Shown here: one piece after another, positions 8,454 to 17,391 of the stretch | How positions within the stretch are numbered: the first letter of the stretch is position 1 | How the letters are laid out: each line of letters starts with the position of its first letter | Source: Lacrimispora celerecrescens | GTDB lineage: Bacteria > Bacillota > Clostridia > Lachnospirales > Lachnospiraceae | Direction of reading: 5' to 3' | Length of the DNA: 64,000 bases | Assembly (NCBI RefSeq): GCF_000732605.1 | Contig: NZ_JPME01000010.1 | Span: forward strand, 352,015 to 416,014 | Program-made: the position numbers and the translations under genes | Notes under the pieces: generated by a model | What the model was told of the DNA's origin: nothing | The model's database searches: none | The model's input: the letters and a program-made list of their open reading frames with translations, nothing else

Positions 8454-9619
8454 AATCCCTCTTCCTCCTTTGCTTCCTGTACGATCCGCTCCATGGCCTG
8501 TTCTTCTTCCATTGTCATCTCTTCCCCTCTTACCGCTTTGAAAAACTGCCGGAAAGCCTCCAAAGGTTTAAGAACCGGCACGGTCTCCCCCTCTTCCAGA
8601 CGCTTATGCCTGGTGCGCTCATTGTCCACCCGAAGCTCAAGCATATGATCGAACACCTCTTCTAAGCGTTCCCTGACCCGGTAAGGCTCCTCTTCATCGG
8701 TGAGCGTGACGCTGACAAAATCATGACGGTTTTCCTCTGTGGCTCTTTTAAGAATTTCAGACAAGGTACCTCTTTCCCGCCTCACATCCTGGATTCCATT
8801 GAGCGGAAGAAATTCAAGTTCCGGTTCGTCTCCCTTTTTTCCTATATTCACTACGGTAACTGATTTTTTATGGTTTTCTTCGCTGACGGAATATTTATAT
8901 GGGGTACCGCAGTATCGAACAGAAGCCTTGCCCACCTTTTGGGAACCATGGATATGTCCCAGAGCTATGTAGTCAAAATCAGAAAGAACAGAAGCATCTA
9001 CCCGGTCCAATCCGCCCGCCATGATAACCGCCTGCTCTGACTCGCATGTTTCCGGGTCTTTGCTGCCCGCTGTGTAAAATTGATGGGATAAAAGGATGTT
9101 TCGTTCCCCGGCGTCAATGGTTTCCCTCTCCAGAACAGCTCTTATGGCACTTTCGTATCCATCCGGCTGGTTGTCCGGGAAAAGCTGCCTGACATACCCA
9201 GGTTTTAAAAAGGGCAAAAGGTAGAAATTCACCGGACCATTTTCATCCCGTAATACCACCTTTTTTAAGTACTCCTCCTGATTTCTGGGCGGAAACACGG
9301 ATAAATGAATGCGATGCCGTTCCAGAAAGGCTGAGGCATAGGACAGACGTTCCGGTGAATCATGATTTCCTGCGATGATCAGGACCGTAATTTCAGGCTT
9401 TATCCCGGAAAGGGCTTCCAGGAAATTGCCAAACATGGTATAGGCCTCCCCGGAAGGAGCCGTTTTATCATAAATATCGCCGCAGATCAGGATAACATCC
9501 GGATGCCGGGACGCCGCATAATCCACAATCTGATTTAGGACCGCTTCCTGATTTTCTTTTAAACTATAGCCGTTTAACTGCTTTCCGATATGCAGATCCG
9601 ACAGATGAAAAATCTTCAT
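8450..9619 (-). CDS. sbcD: SbcD exonuclease subunit (Mre11-like)
   Basis: 389 residues. It is the metallophosphoesterase nuclease partner of SbcC. The metal-binding motifs appear in order: DLHIG (residues 8-12), GDIYD near 47, GNHDS near 84, and GHIHGS near 222. The C-terminal Glu/Arg-rich part is the usual capping and SbcC-binding region. It precedes sbcC with a 4-bp overlap. recQ lies about 130 bp upstream on the same strand, so the three repair genes may form one transcription unit. Confidence 0.96.
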   Translation of the reverse strand: MKIFHLSDLHIGKQLNGYSLKENQEAVLNQIVDYAASRHPDVILICGDIYDKTAPSGEAYTMFGNFLEALSGIKPEITVLIIAGNHDSPERLSYASAFLERHRIHLSVFPPRNQEEYLKKVVLRDENGPVNFYLLPFLKPGYVRQLFPDNQPDGYESAIRAVLERETIDAGERNILLSHQFYTAGSKDPETCESEQAVIMAGGLDRVDASVLSDFDYIALGHIHGSQKVGKASVRYCGTPYKYSVSEENHKKSVTVVNIGKKGDEPELEFLPLNGIQDVRRERGTLSEILKRATEENRHDFVSVTLTDEEEPYRVRERLEEVFDHMLELRVDNERTRHKRLEEGETVPVLKPLEAFRQFFKAVRGEEMTMEEEQAMERIVQEAKEEEGL

Positions 9620-9750
9620 ATTTCCTCTTTCCTGCCCGTGCTTTTTGCATAAGGTATACCCACAGGGTGTTTCCTCCCAGGCATTATTTTCTTAAATATT
9701 TACCAGATGTTCCTTTTCATCCAGCTCTGCCAGCACAGGGAACTCGGAAA

Positions 9751-11625
9751 CTATGACTGGAAAATCGTTAAAAACCTTTCCCCATATTTTTCGAACTTAA
9801 ATTCCCCGACTCCGGACACTGATAACATCTCTTCCTTTGTCTTTGGTTTCATCACTGACATATGTACCAGGGTTTTGTCGGAAAATACGATATAAGGCGG
9901 TACTTTTTCCTCTTTGGCAATTTCCATCCGCAGCGCTCTTAGTGAATCAAATAAAGCTGCCTCCCCTTCTGTTAATTCCAAGGCAGATGCACTTGATTTC
10001 TTTATCTTCTTTCCGCTCTTAACCTTTTCCACAGGCTCCTGTTCCTTCGCCATCTTCATGATCACAGATTCACTATCTTCCAGTACCGCCTTAGATCTCT
10101 CTGTCAGCTTTACAATGGTGTATTCATCATTGGTTATTGCCAGCCAATCGTTTAAGAATAAATGGTTCATCACCTGTCGCAGCTTATAGGCAGGAACCTT
10201 TGCCAGACTTCCATAATGAGGGTTCTCATTCATCCGGTAGTTCCTGATCTTAGCCGTATTGGCTCCATGAACCGTATCGATAATGACTGCTGTTCCATAC
10301 CTCTGCCTGCTTGCCTTTACGCATCCTACTAATTCTTTTGCAATATCCGTCACATCCACAGTTTCAAACTGGCTTAAGCAGTTGGAACAGTTGCCGCAGT
10401 AATTCTCCCCATACTCCCCAAAGTACCGCAGGATGTAGTCCCTGAGACATTCGTTGGTAAAGGAGTAAAAGGTCATCTTCTTAAGCCGTTCGCGGTCCCG
10501 TTCCATAACCATCTGGCGGGTAAGGGAATCCAGCTCCTGATTATCCTGGTTGTTGTCAATAAACATCTGATTGGTTACGACATCCTGACCACTGTATAAC
10601 AGGATACATTCCCCCGGCTCCCCATCTCTGGAGCACCTGCCCACTTCCTGATAGTAAGATTCCAGGTTCTTCGGCATATTGTAATGGATAACAAACCGTA
10701 CATTGGATTTATCGATGCCCATACCAAAGGCATTGGTCGCCACCATGATCTGGCTTCTATCGTAGATAAAATCATCTTGATTCTTCCGCCGCTCCTCATC
10801 GCTTAACCCTGCATGATACCTGGTTGCCGAAAATCCCTCTTGATTCAGCCGGTCGCATACCTCCTCCACTAACTTTCTGGTAAGACAGTAAATAATCCCG
10901 CACTGATCCGGGTGGCATTCCACGTAGTTCTTTAATGTAGCATACTTATCCTTAGGAGACTGAACGCCCAGATAGAGATTCGGTCTGTCATACCCCGTAG
11001 ACACCACGGCTGGCTCCCTGAGCATAAGAATATCAATCACATCTTCACGGACCTCTTTGGTAGCAGTGGCCGTAAACGCACTGATGACCGGACGCTTTGG
11101 AAGCTTATCAATAAAATCCACAATTTTTAAATAGCTGGGTCTGAAGTCCTGTCCCCATTGGGATACACAGTGAGCCTCATCTACCGCTACCATGGAAATA
11201 TTTGTGTTTAATGCAAAATCCAGAAATTCATCCGTTACAAGACGTTCCGGTGCTACATAAATAATGGGATATCGCCCTTCCCGTGCATAGGCCAGGGCCT
11301 TATAATACTGACTTGCAGTCAAAGAACTGTTAAGATATGCGGCATGAATGCCTGCTTGATTGAGAGTTGTTACCTGGTCCTTCATGAGGGAGATCAGGGG
11401 AGAAATAACCAGTGTGATTCCTTCCATCATAAGAGCTGGTATCTGGAAACACAAGGATTTTCCGGAACCGGTGGGCATGATTCCGAGGGCGTCTCTTCCG
11501 GACAAAATGCTGTCGATAAGAATTTCCTGCCCCTCCCGGAAACTGTCGTAGCCGAAATAGTGCTTTAATGCTTGAAATTTATCCATATAACTTTGTTTCT
11601 GCTCCTTATCATTTGTTTTTTCCAT
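9751..11625 (-). CDS. recQ: RecQ ATP-dependent DNA helicase
   Basis: 624 residues. A 3'-5' superfamily 2 helicase acting in recombination repair. Motif I is PTGSGKS (51-57) and motif II is DEAH within VAVDEAHCVSQWGQDFRPSY. Motif VI is QEVGRCSRDG. The RecQ zinc site follows (CLRDYILRYFG, then CGNCSNC), then a winged helix. A C-terminal HRDC domain spans about residues 550-620 (LFDSLRALRMEIAKEE to GEFKFEKYGERFL). The start is uncertain: the ATG used has a weak ribosome site and overlaps a TATAAT-like string, and an in-frame ATG at 11586 would keep all helicase motifs. Confidence 0.95.
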   Translation of the reverse strand: MEKTNDKEQKQSYMDKFQALKHYFGYDSFREGQEILIDSILSGRDALGIMPTGSGKSLCFQIPALMMEGITLVISPLISLMKDQVTTLNQAGIHAAYLNSSLTASQYYKALAYAREGRYPIIYVAPERLVTDEFLDFALNTNISMVAVDEAHCVSQWGQDFRPSYLKIVDFIDKLPKRPVISAFTATATKEVREDVIDILMLREPAVVSTGYDRPNLYLGVQSPKDKYATLKNYVECHPDQCGIIYCLTRKLVEEVCDRLNQEGFSATRYHAGLSDEERRKNQDDFIYDRSQIMVATNAFGMGIDKSNVRFVIHYNMPKNLESYYQEVGRCSRDGEPGECILLYSGQDVVTNQMFIDNNQDNQELDSLTRQMVMERDRERLKKMTFYSFTNECLRDYILRYFGEYGENYCGNCSNCLSQFETVDVTDIAKELVGCVKASRQRYGTAVIIDTVHGANTAKIRNYRMNENPHYGSLAKVPAYKLRQVMNHLFLNDWLAITNDEYTIVKLTERSKAVLEDSESVIMKMAKEQEPVEKVKSGKKIKKSSASALELTEGEAALFDSLRALRMEIAKEEKVPPYIVFSDKTLVHMSVMKPKTKEEMLSVSGVGEFKFEKYGERFLTIFQS

Positions 11626-11818
11626 TATACCATTTAACCTTCAAATATTCCACCGGTATTCTTTCATAATGTTGTCGATTTAGGAGCCTCCATATTTGAA
11701 TTTGGATCTATCTTCCGTAATTGTGAAATAAAGCTGGCTTTTCCCAAATGATCATACTATAATAACTAATGCATTTGATTCCATTATAAATTTTATCTCA
11801 CAACATAGGAGAATAACT

Positions 11819-12706
11819 TTGAAGACGAATATTGGACTGTACCTGGCTCTTCTTTTCGGCGTCTTTTCCCTTTCCACTTCCGCTATTTTTGTGCGCCTGG
11901 CAAACGCCCCCTCCGCCATAACGGCTTTTTTCCGGTTATTTTTTGCTGCTTTGCTCCTTTTACCATTTTTATTGACCAGCAAGGAAAACAAGCGTCAACT
12001 GCTGTCCCTGTCGAAAAAGCAATGGACACTGGGGATTTTGTCAGGACTGCTTTTATCCGCCCATTATATGCTGTGGTTTGAATCATTAAGACATACGTCG
12101 GTGGCAAGCTCCACCGTAATTGTAACACTGCAGCCCCTATTCTCTATTGCCATCGGATTTATTTTTTTAAAGGAGCGATTCCATAAGTTGGCCATCGGAG
12201 GCTGCCTGATCGCCATCGCCGGCTGCTTTCTGATCGGATGGGGAGATTTTCAAATAAGCTCCCAGGCCCTGTTTGGGGATCTGCTGGCATTCCTGGCGGC
12301 AGGATTTATCAGTATCTACTTTTTTATCGGCCAGGCAATTAGAAAGGAATTATCCGCGGTTCCTTACTCCGTCATAAGTTATTTAAGCAGTTCCGTTTTC
12401 CTGGGATGCTGCGCCATAATGGAACGCAGCTCATTTTCCGGCTATCCTGCAGCCACATGGATGGCCTTTGGGGGATTAGCTCTCATATCAACTGTATTTG
12501 GTCAGTTTATATTTAATTGGCTGTTAAAGTGGATTCCTGCAACCGTCATATCCATGAGCATTTTAGGTGAAACCATTGGTACATGTATTCTTGCTTATTT
12601 TATTTTAAATGAAGCTATCTCCTTTCAGCAAGGGGTGGGAATCACTACGATTCTAATAGGGCTGGTACTGTTTTTCCTCAGCCCGCCCATGCAGAGAGAC
12701 AGGTAA
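11819..12706 (+). CDS. EamA/DMT-family transporter
   Basis: 295 residues starting at TTG after AGGAG. About ten hydrophobic segments are arranged as two five-helix EamA repeats. The first repeat ends in the family sequence TVIVTLQPLFSIAIGFIFLKERFHKLAIGG and the second in VISMSILGETIGTCILAYFILNEAISFQQG. Members export amino acids or other small metabolites or take up nucleotide sugars; the substrate cannot be read from sequence. The gene is convergent with the ClbS-like gene and their 3' ends overlap by 54 bp. Confidence 0.88.
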   Translation: MKTNIGLYLALLFGVFSLSTSAIFVRLANAPSAITAFFRLFFAALLLLPFLLTSKENKRQLLSLSKKQWTLGILSGLLLSAHYMLWFESLRHTSVASSTVIVTLQPLFSIAIGFIFLKERFHKLAIGGCLIAIAGCFLIGWGDFQISSQALFGDLLAFLAAGFISIYFFIGQAIRKELSAVPYSVISYLSSSVFLGCCAIMERSSFSGYPAATWMAFGGLALISTVFGQFIFNWLLKWIPATVISMSILGETIGTCILAYFILNEAISFQQGVGITTILIGLVLFFLSPPMQRDR

Positions 12707-13210
12707 TAGCTTCTTCCATTTTCTGATTTTACTTCTAAATGACTGAAAAGGCGCTACCGTATTGATGTGGAGCCATTTCCAGACCGGCCAATTGGAGGGA
12801 GTGGAAGCCGCCCACCTCCTCCCTCCGGGCTGAAAAAGCTCAGCATCTGTATAACTTTCTGTCATATTCATAATCTTTTGAACCGCTTCGTTAAACATGG
12901 TACATAATTCCTGTAAACTGCATGTTTCGTATTGCCTGTAAAAGCTCTCATACAAGCCCCCCAGGTTATTCCATTTATAATCAGGATGAGGAGTGATAAC
13001 TGTATTACCCTGCTGCTCCTGCTCTTCCCAGCAAAGAAGGAGGTTCATCCACCCTAATTGATATGCCACCATCTGCGCAGGTGTTCTGTCTACACCGTCC
13101 ATTGGCTTATCCTTGTCAGATTCCCGGATGTGGGAAAATTCTTCAATGAATAGATCCGCCCGTTTTGATATTTCATCTATCAATTCCTGTTTATCTTTAT
13201 ATTCAATCAT
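12653..13210 (-). CDS. ClbS/DfsB-family four-helix bundle protein
   Basis: 185 residues. The N-terminus (KDKQELIDEISKRADLFIEEF), then RTPAQMVAYQLGWMNLLLCWEE and the C-terminal NWPVWKWLHINTVAPFQSFRSKIRKWKK match the ClbS/DfsB family, a DinB-like four-helix bundle. ClbS is the colibactin self-resistance cyclopropane hydrolase of E. coli; most relatives are uncharacterised. No genotoxin cluster is visible here, so this is a stand-alone homologue. It may protect DNA or react with small electrophiles, which is an inference. Its 3' end overlaps the convergent transporter gene. Confidence 0.85.
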   Translation of the reverse strand: MIEYKDKQELIDEISKRADLFIEEFSHIRESDKDKPMDGVDRTPAQMVAYQLGWMNLLLCWEEQEQQGNTVITPHPDYKWNNLGGLYESFYRQYETCSLQELCTMFNEAVQKIMNMTESYTDAELFQPGGRRWAASTPSNWPVWKWLHINTVAPFQSFRSKIRKWKKLLPVSLHGRAEEKQYQPY

Positions 13211-13320
13211 GTGACACTTCCTTTCTTATTCCTATCTTCTATTGCATGATACAAAAAACAGATTTTCTCATAGATGCATTATACTCCCATCCTGACGAGT
13301 CAGCAATGAATGGTTTGCTG

Positions 13321-13349
13321 TTGCAATTATTTATTCAGACTATTATAAT
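13321..13349 (+). promoter_or_regulatory. sigma-A promoter upstream of the KdpD-like gene
   Basis: TTGCAA (13321-13326), 17 bp, TATAAT (13344-13349). It leaves a leader of about 110 nt before the kinase start. Confidence 0.7.
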
Positions 13350-13372
13350 TATATGAATCAGTTATGGAAAGG

Positions 13373-13447
13373 ATGAAACATATGTACGCCCGGAAACCAT
13401 GATCGACGGTACATGTGAAAATAAAAAGCCTGTTAACAGGCGTACAT
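13373..13447 (+). promoter_or_regulatory. structured leader with competing hairpins and a tiny uORF
   Basis: ATGTACGCC (13382-13390) can pair with GTACAT (13409-13414) or with GGCGTACAT (13439-13447), while GCCTGTTAACAGGC (13428-13441) is itself a perfect palindrome that would block the second pairing. The kinase Shine-Dalgarno follows at 13452. A uORF (13373 or 13382 to 13402) encodes MYARKP from its inner ATG, which has good RBS spacing. It looks like translational control; no known riboswitch class fits. Confidence 0.45.
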
Positions 13448-13465
13448 CGCAAGGAGGCGGTAAAA

Positions 13466-14983
13466 ATGGCAGAAAATACTCGGGATGAGCAACGCAGTTA
13501 TGTTCTTACCATCATTCTTTTTATAGCAGCGGCTACGGGTATCTGCTGGCTGTTCCGCTTTCTTCGCTTTCCTGAAACAAATATTGTTGTTGTTTATATT
13601 TTGTCCGTATTGCTGACGGCACGGTTTACAAGAGGATATGCTTATGGCATTGCTGCCACAGTCATTGCGACTTGTATGTTCAATTATTTTTTCACCGAAC
13701 CGTATTTTACACTTTCAGTTAATGACCCAACCTATTTTGTCACCTTTGGAATCATGACCGTTACTTCCATTATCACAAGTGCCTTGACTACTAAAGTAAA
13801 GCAAAATGCATTGGAGGCACGGGAAAAAGAGGCGGAAGCCAGTGCCCTGTACCAGCTTACAAGCCATTTATCCGATGCGGCAGACATTTCCGACATCGCA
13901 GCGATCACCGTTAAAACCATCAGCGATATTTTGAACTGCCGTGCCGCCTGCCTTTGCTTTGATGAAAACGGCCAACCGGAACAGAGCTTTATCCAACAGA
14001 AAAACTCAAATGAACAGCTTCGCCGGAACGTGGATGACAAGGAAGCCCTCCTCCTCCGCATGGAAAACTTAAGGACAGCTTATGATGTAGGAGCAGAATT
14101 TTATGACTGGCCCATTTACGGCCGAGAGACGATGCTTGGCATATTACGGATTCCCAATGAAGCAGCGGAACAAATGAGTGATGCCCAGCTGCGTCTGCTC
14201 CGTTCCATGTTGGAAAGCGCCGCACTTGCTATGGACAGTTTCAGAAGCGCTCAGGAACGGATCAAATCCAGAGAAGAAATCGCTCAGGAGCGCTACCGCA
14301 GCAATCTGCTCCGCGCCATTTCCCACGACCTGCGCACCCCTCTTTCCGGTATTATGGGAACAAGTGAAATGCTTATGGGTATGACGGACCCGAAAGATAG
14401 CCGTTATGCTTTAGCAGAAGGCATTTACAAAGATGCCGACTGGCTCCACTCACTTGTGGAAAATATATTAGGCCTGACCCGTCTGCAGGATAGCAGACTT
14501 GTACTGAACAAGCAGATGGAAGCGGTTGAAGAAGTGATCGGCGTTGCGGTGATGGCCATTGGAAAACGGGCGCCAGAACGTGAAATCATGGTGCATATCC
14601 CAGATACCGTGATGCTGGTTCCTATGGATGCAAAGCTGATAGACCAGGTTCTTGTAAATCTTTTGGATAACGCCATAAAGCACACGCCGCCGGCAGGGGA
14701 AATCTCCATAACTGTAAGAGAAAATATAGAAGAAGGAGTTGCTGTGTTTACGGTCGCCGACCGGGGTACAGGAATTGCTTCAGTAGATATATCCCATATT
14801 TTTCAAATGTTTTATACGACTCATGGTAAAGAGGCGGATTCACAGAGAGGCGTAGGCTTAGGACTTGCAATATGCGAATCCATAATTAAGGCTCACGTCG
14901 GGACTATATCTGCTAAAAACAGAAAGAATGGCGGTGCGGAGTTTACCTTTACCCTGCCATTGGAGGCTGAGAATCATGACTAG
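13466..14983 (+). CDS. KdpD-like sensor histidine kinase lacking the KdpD/USP N-terminal domains
   Basis: 505 residues from ATG seven bases after AAGGAGG. Four membrane segments (about residues 10-110) form the DUF4118 sensor region of KdpD. A GAF-like domain follows to about 270, then HisKA (AISHDLRTP, His near 286) and the HATPase domain (NLLDNAIKHTP; ADRGTGIA; GVGLGLAICESI). Full KdpD is about 900 residues and begins with a Walker-type KdpD domain and a USP domain; both are absent. The response-regulator gene overlaps the 3' end by 8 bp. No kdpFABC is nearby and Trk uptake genes follow, so the inferred role is control of Trk-type potassium uptake. Confidence 0.9.
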   Translation: MAENTRDEQRSYVLTIILFIAAATGICWLFRFLRFPETNIVVVYILSVLLTARFTRGYAYGIAATVIATCMFNYFFTEPYFTLSVNDPTYFVTFGIMTVTSIITSALTTKVKQNALEAREKEAEASALYQLTSHLSDAADISDIAAITVKTISDILNCRAACLCFDENGQPEQSFIQQKNSNEQLRRNVDDKEALLLRMENLRTAYDVGAEFYDWPIYGRETMLGILRIPNEAAEQMSDAQLRLLRSMLESAALAMDSFRSAQERIKSREEIAQERYRSNLLRAISHDLRTPLSGIMGTSEMLMGMTDPKDSRYALAEGIYKDADWLHSLVENILGLTRLQDSRLVLNKQMEAVEEVIGVAVMAIGKRAPEREIMVHIPDTVMLVPMDAKLIDQVLVNLLDNAIKHTPPAGEISITVRENIEEGVAVFTVADRGTGIASVDISHIFQMFYTTHGKEADSQRGVGLGLAICESIIKAHVGTISAKNRKNGGAEFTFTLPLEAENHD

Positions 14984-15674
14984 TAAAAATGAAACAATCC
15001 TGGTTGTTGAGGATGATACCCAAATACGAAATTTTATCTGCTATGCCCTAAAGCAGGAAGGCTTTCCTTATACTACGGCAAGTACGGCACAAAACGCCCT
15101 TTCCATTCTTGTCTCTAACCAGATCGACTTAATGCTCCTTGATCTTGGTCTGCCAGATTTTGACGGTATGGAGGTCATTAAAAAGGTACGGGAATGGTCA
15201 GAAATGCCTATCATCGTTGTATCAGCCCGGGATCAGGATAAGGAAAAGGCGGCAGCTTTAGACAGCGGCGCAGACGATTATCTGACAAAACCATTTTCTG
15301 CGACAGAGCTGATGGCCCGGATCCGGGTTGCATTACGCCATTTATACAAAATCGGTGTAACTAAGGCACAGACAGTTCTTTCCGTGGGAGGCCTTTCCAT
15401 TGACTTAGAAAAACGTATTGTGTCCCTGGATGGTGCCCAACTCCATGTCACCCCTCTTGAATATCATTTGCTGACACTGTTTTTAAAGAATCCAGGTAAG
15501 GTGCTGACTACCCAGTACATTTTAAAAGAAATCTACGGCGTGGGGTACGGAACTGATACTCAGGCTCTTCGGGCACTCATGGCCGGACTTCGTCGAAAGA
15601 TCGAACCGACTCCGGCGAAACCAAGATACATTCTTACTGAGATAGGAGTTGGCTACCGGCTTGTAGATGAATAA
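14976..15674 (+). CDS. kdpE: KdpE-like OmpR-family response regulator
   Basis: 232 residues; the start follows GGAGG and overlaps the kinase gene, giving translational coupling. The receiver domain has the acidic pair (VVEDD), phospho-acceptor Asp56 in LMLLDLGLPD, and the switch Lys in DDYLTKPFS. The C-terminal winged helix (VTPLEYHLLTLFLKNPGKVLT and LRRKIEPTPAKPRYILTEIGVGYRL) is KdpE-like. It is the partner of the upstream kinase and a hairpin terminator closes the pair. Probable targets are the potassium-uptake genes just downstream, by position only. Confidence 0.92.
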   Translation: MTSKNETILVVEDDTQIRNFICYALKQEGFPYTTASTAQNALSILVSNQIDLMLLDLGLPDFDGMEVIKKVREWSEMPIIVVSARDQDKEKAAALDSGADDYLTKPFSATELMARIRVALRHLYKIGVTKAQTVLSVGGLSIDLEKRIVSLDGAQLHVTPLEYHLLTLFLKNPGKVLTTQYILKEIYGVGYGTDTQALRALMAGLRRKIEPTPAKPRYILTEIGVGYRLVDE

Positions 15675-15680
15675 AAAAGA

Positions 15681-15718
15681 TAAAAAGACCGTCCCGGTTT
15701 CCGAGATGGTCTTTTTAT
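15681..15718 (+). terminator. intrinsic terminator after kdpE
   Basis: AAAAAGACC pairs with GGTCTTTTT across a short loop, ending in a T-rich tract. Confidence 0.8.
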
Positions 15719-15843
15719 TTTGCAGATTATTAATTTTTCTCACAGCATTCTCACAGGACGCCCCAGCCTCTCACACCACGGTCACGGAATCCACGATATG
15801 ATAATCATGCAAAGAGGAAAGAGGCATCAAAGGAGGCTTGATC

Positions 15844-16236
15844 ATGAAAGAGCTGGCAATATCTGAAAGCAAAAAAGAGCTGAACGCGCTTTGTACTTCT
15901 GTCCGAAGGCTTGCACTCGCAGGAGAATACAGGGAATGTGAGCGTCTTATATCTGACGCAATGGGAAAATACCCTCATGCAGCAGAGCCGCATAATCTGT
16001 TTGGTGTAATTCTTGAAAAAGAGGATGATCATATAGCGGCTATGAAACACTTCCGCGCTGCCTGGGCATTGAACCCTTCCTATTTGCCGGCACGGCAAAA
16101 TCTGGAAAGCTTCGGAACATTCTTTTCCCAGGGCCGGACTGCTTATGACGAAAGCGATTGTCCGGAAGAACATCCGGTTGATTATGCAAAAGAATCTGAT
16201 GCTCAGAGCATCGGATATGTGGACAGGAGGAAATGA
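15844..16236 (+). CDS. small TPR-containing protein of the trk operon
   Basis: 130 residues from ATG, seven bases after AGGAGG; a TTG six bases earlier is too close to it. The middle (residues about 20-90) reads as two helical TPR-like repeats (LALAGEYRECERLISDAMGKYP; EPHNLFGVILEKEDDHIAAMKHFRAAWALNPSY). The C-terminal third is acidic and poorly structured. No signal peptide is seen. The stop overlaps the next gene's region, so it is cotranscribed with the TrkA-like subunits. A scaffold role for the potassium channel is possible but unsupported beyond position. Confidence 0.8.
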   Translation: MKELAISESKKELNALCTSVRRLALAGEYRECERLISDAMGKYPHAAEPHNLFGVILEKEDDHIAAMKHFRAAWALNPSYLPARQNLESFGTFFSQGRTAYDESDCPEEHPVDYAKESDAQSIGYVDRRK

Positions 16237-16238
16237 AT

Positions 16239-16724
16239 ATGAAACTGGTTTCATCTAAGAATTTATCTGAGTATTTCATAATCGTTGGATGCGGAAGGTT
16301 AGGTGCCAACCTTGCAAATACTTTGTCAGAGGAGGGCGGAAACGTACTCATCATTGACAAAAATAAGGAAGCCTTCCGCAAGCTATCACCATCATTCGGG
16401 GGGTTATCCGTTGCCGGGGACGGTACGGATTTTGACGTGTTACAGGAAGCGCAGATCGATAAGGCAAACGTTCTTGTGGTCGTCACGAATAATGATAATG
16501 TCAATGTGATGATTGCTCAGATCGCGCGGGAAATATTTAAGGTCAACCGTGTTATTGCCCGGCTGTATGATCCTGAGCGTGAATGTGTATACCGCGAATT
16601 CGGCATTGACACCATCTGCCCTGCCATCTTGTCTGCAAAGGAGATAGATAAAATGCTCCTCAGAACAGGCAGCACGGAAAAATTGGATAAAACAGCCTGT
16701 GAGCTTAAGGAGGAAACAAAATGA
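16239..16724 (+). CDS. TrkA-N-only regulatory subunit of potassium uptake
   Basis: 161 residues from ATG at 16239, eight bases after AGGAGG; an ATG at 16233 overlapping the previous stop is possible. Rossmann RCK domain: YFIIVGCGRLGANLANTLSEEG followed by VLIIDKN binds NAD(H) or ATP. The protein stops after the RCK-N half; the C-terminal TrkA_C ligand domain of a usual 220-residue subunit is missing. It overlaps the next gene, a full TrkA-type subunit, by four bases. The pair probably forms a mixed ring gating TrkH. Confidence 0.88.
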   Translation: MKLVSSKNLSEYFIIVGCGRLGANLANTLSEEGGNVLIIDKNKEAFRKLSPSFGGLSVAGDGTDFDVLQEAQIDKANVLVVVTNNDNVNVMIAQIAREIFKVNRVIARLYDPERECVYREFGIDTICPAILSAKEIDKMLLRTGSTEKLDKTACELKEETK

Positions 16725-17386
16725 AAAAGAAAGTCCTGCTTGTGGGCGGCAGAAGCAAATCAAAATCTCTCGCCCTTTCACTGATTAAGCGTGGGTATCA
16801 GGTGACCGCTATTAATGATATCTATGATGACTGCCTGAAACTGGCTGAAATCAAAAAGCTGTCCGTCATCTACGGCGACGGGTCCAAGCCATTTGTTTTA
16901 GAAGATGCAGATGCTGCAGCTTATGACATTGTAATTGCACTGACATCAAAGGATGAAGACAACCTTGTGGTATGTGAACTGTGCAAAAAACGTTTTCACA
17001 TAAAAAAAACTGTTGCATTGGTGTCCGATCCGAAGAAAACTGAATTCTTCTATAAAATGGGCATTGACAGTGTGGTATGCGCCATTTCCGCCGTGACAAG
17101 CATCATCGAACAACAGGCATTTGTTGATGAAATGGCAAATATTGTCCCCATTGGAGAAGGACGGATCCAAATCGCCGAAGTACCTATTACCGGCAGTGCA
17201 CCGGTAGTTGGCAAAAAAATTTGGGAGATCGATCTTCCAAAGGAAGTGATTATTGGATGCATCCTGCGGAGTAACACGGCCATGATCCCACGCGGCGATA
17301 CGAGGATACTTGCCGGTGATGTGCTGGTGTTAATATCCAGCAGCGGTCAGGAAATTGCTGCGGTCAAAGGTTTGACTGGAAGGTGA
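16721..17386 (+). CDS. TrkA/KtrA-family potassium uptake regulatory subunit
   Basis: 221 residues. The RCK-N domain begins VLLVGGRSKSKSLALSLIKRGYQV, a nucleotide loop with RSKSKS instead of GxGxxG, so nucleotide binding may be altered. A TrkA_C domain follows from about residue 140 (IQIAEVPITGSAPVVGKKIWEIDLP to TRILAGDVLVLISS). It is coupled by ATGA overlap to the N-only subunit and runs into trkH. It regulates potassium flux at the cytoplasmic face of the membrane channel. Confidence 0.9.
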   Translation: MKKKVLLVGGRSKSKSLALSLIKRGYQVTAINDIYDDCLKLAEIKKLSVIYGDGSKPFVLEDADAAAYDIVIALTSKDEDNLVVCELCKKRFHIKKTVALVSDPKKTEFFYKMGIDSVVCAISAVTSIIEQQAFVDEMANIVPIGEGRIQIAEVPITGSAPVVGKKIWEIDLPKEVIIGCILRSNTAMIPRGDTRILAGDVLVLISSSGQEIAAVKGLTGR

Positions 17387-17391
17387 TACTT

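Noticed and set aside
13350..13466. ydaO-type c-di-AMP riboswitch for potassium genes
   Set aside because: The leader is too short and the conserved ydaO blocks are absent.
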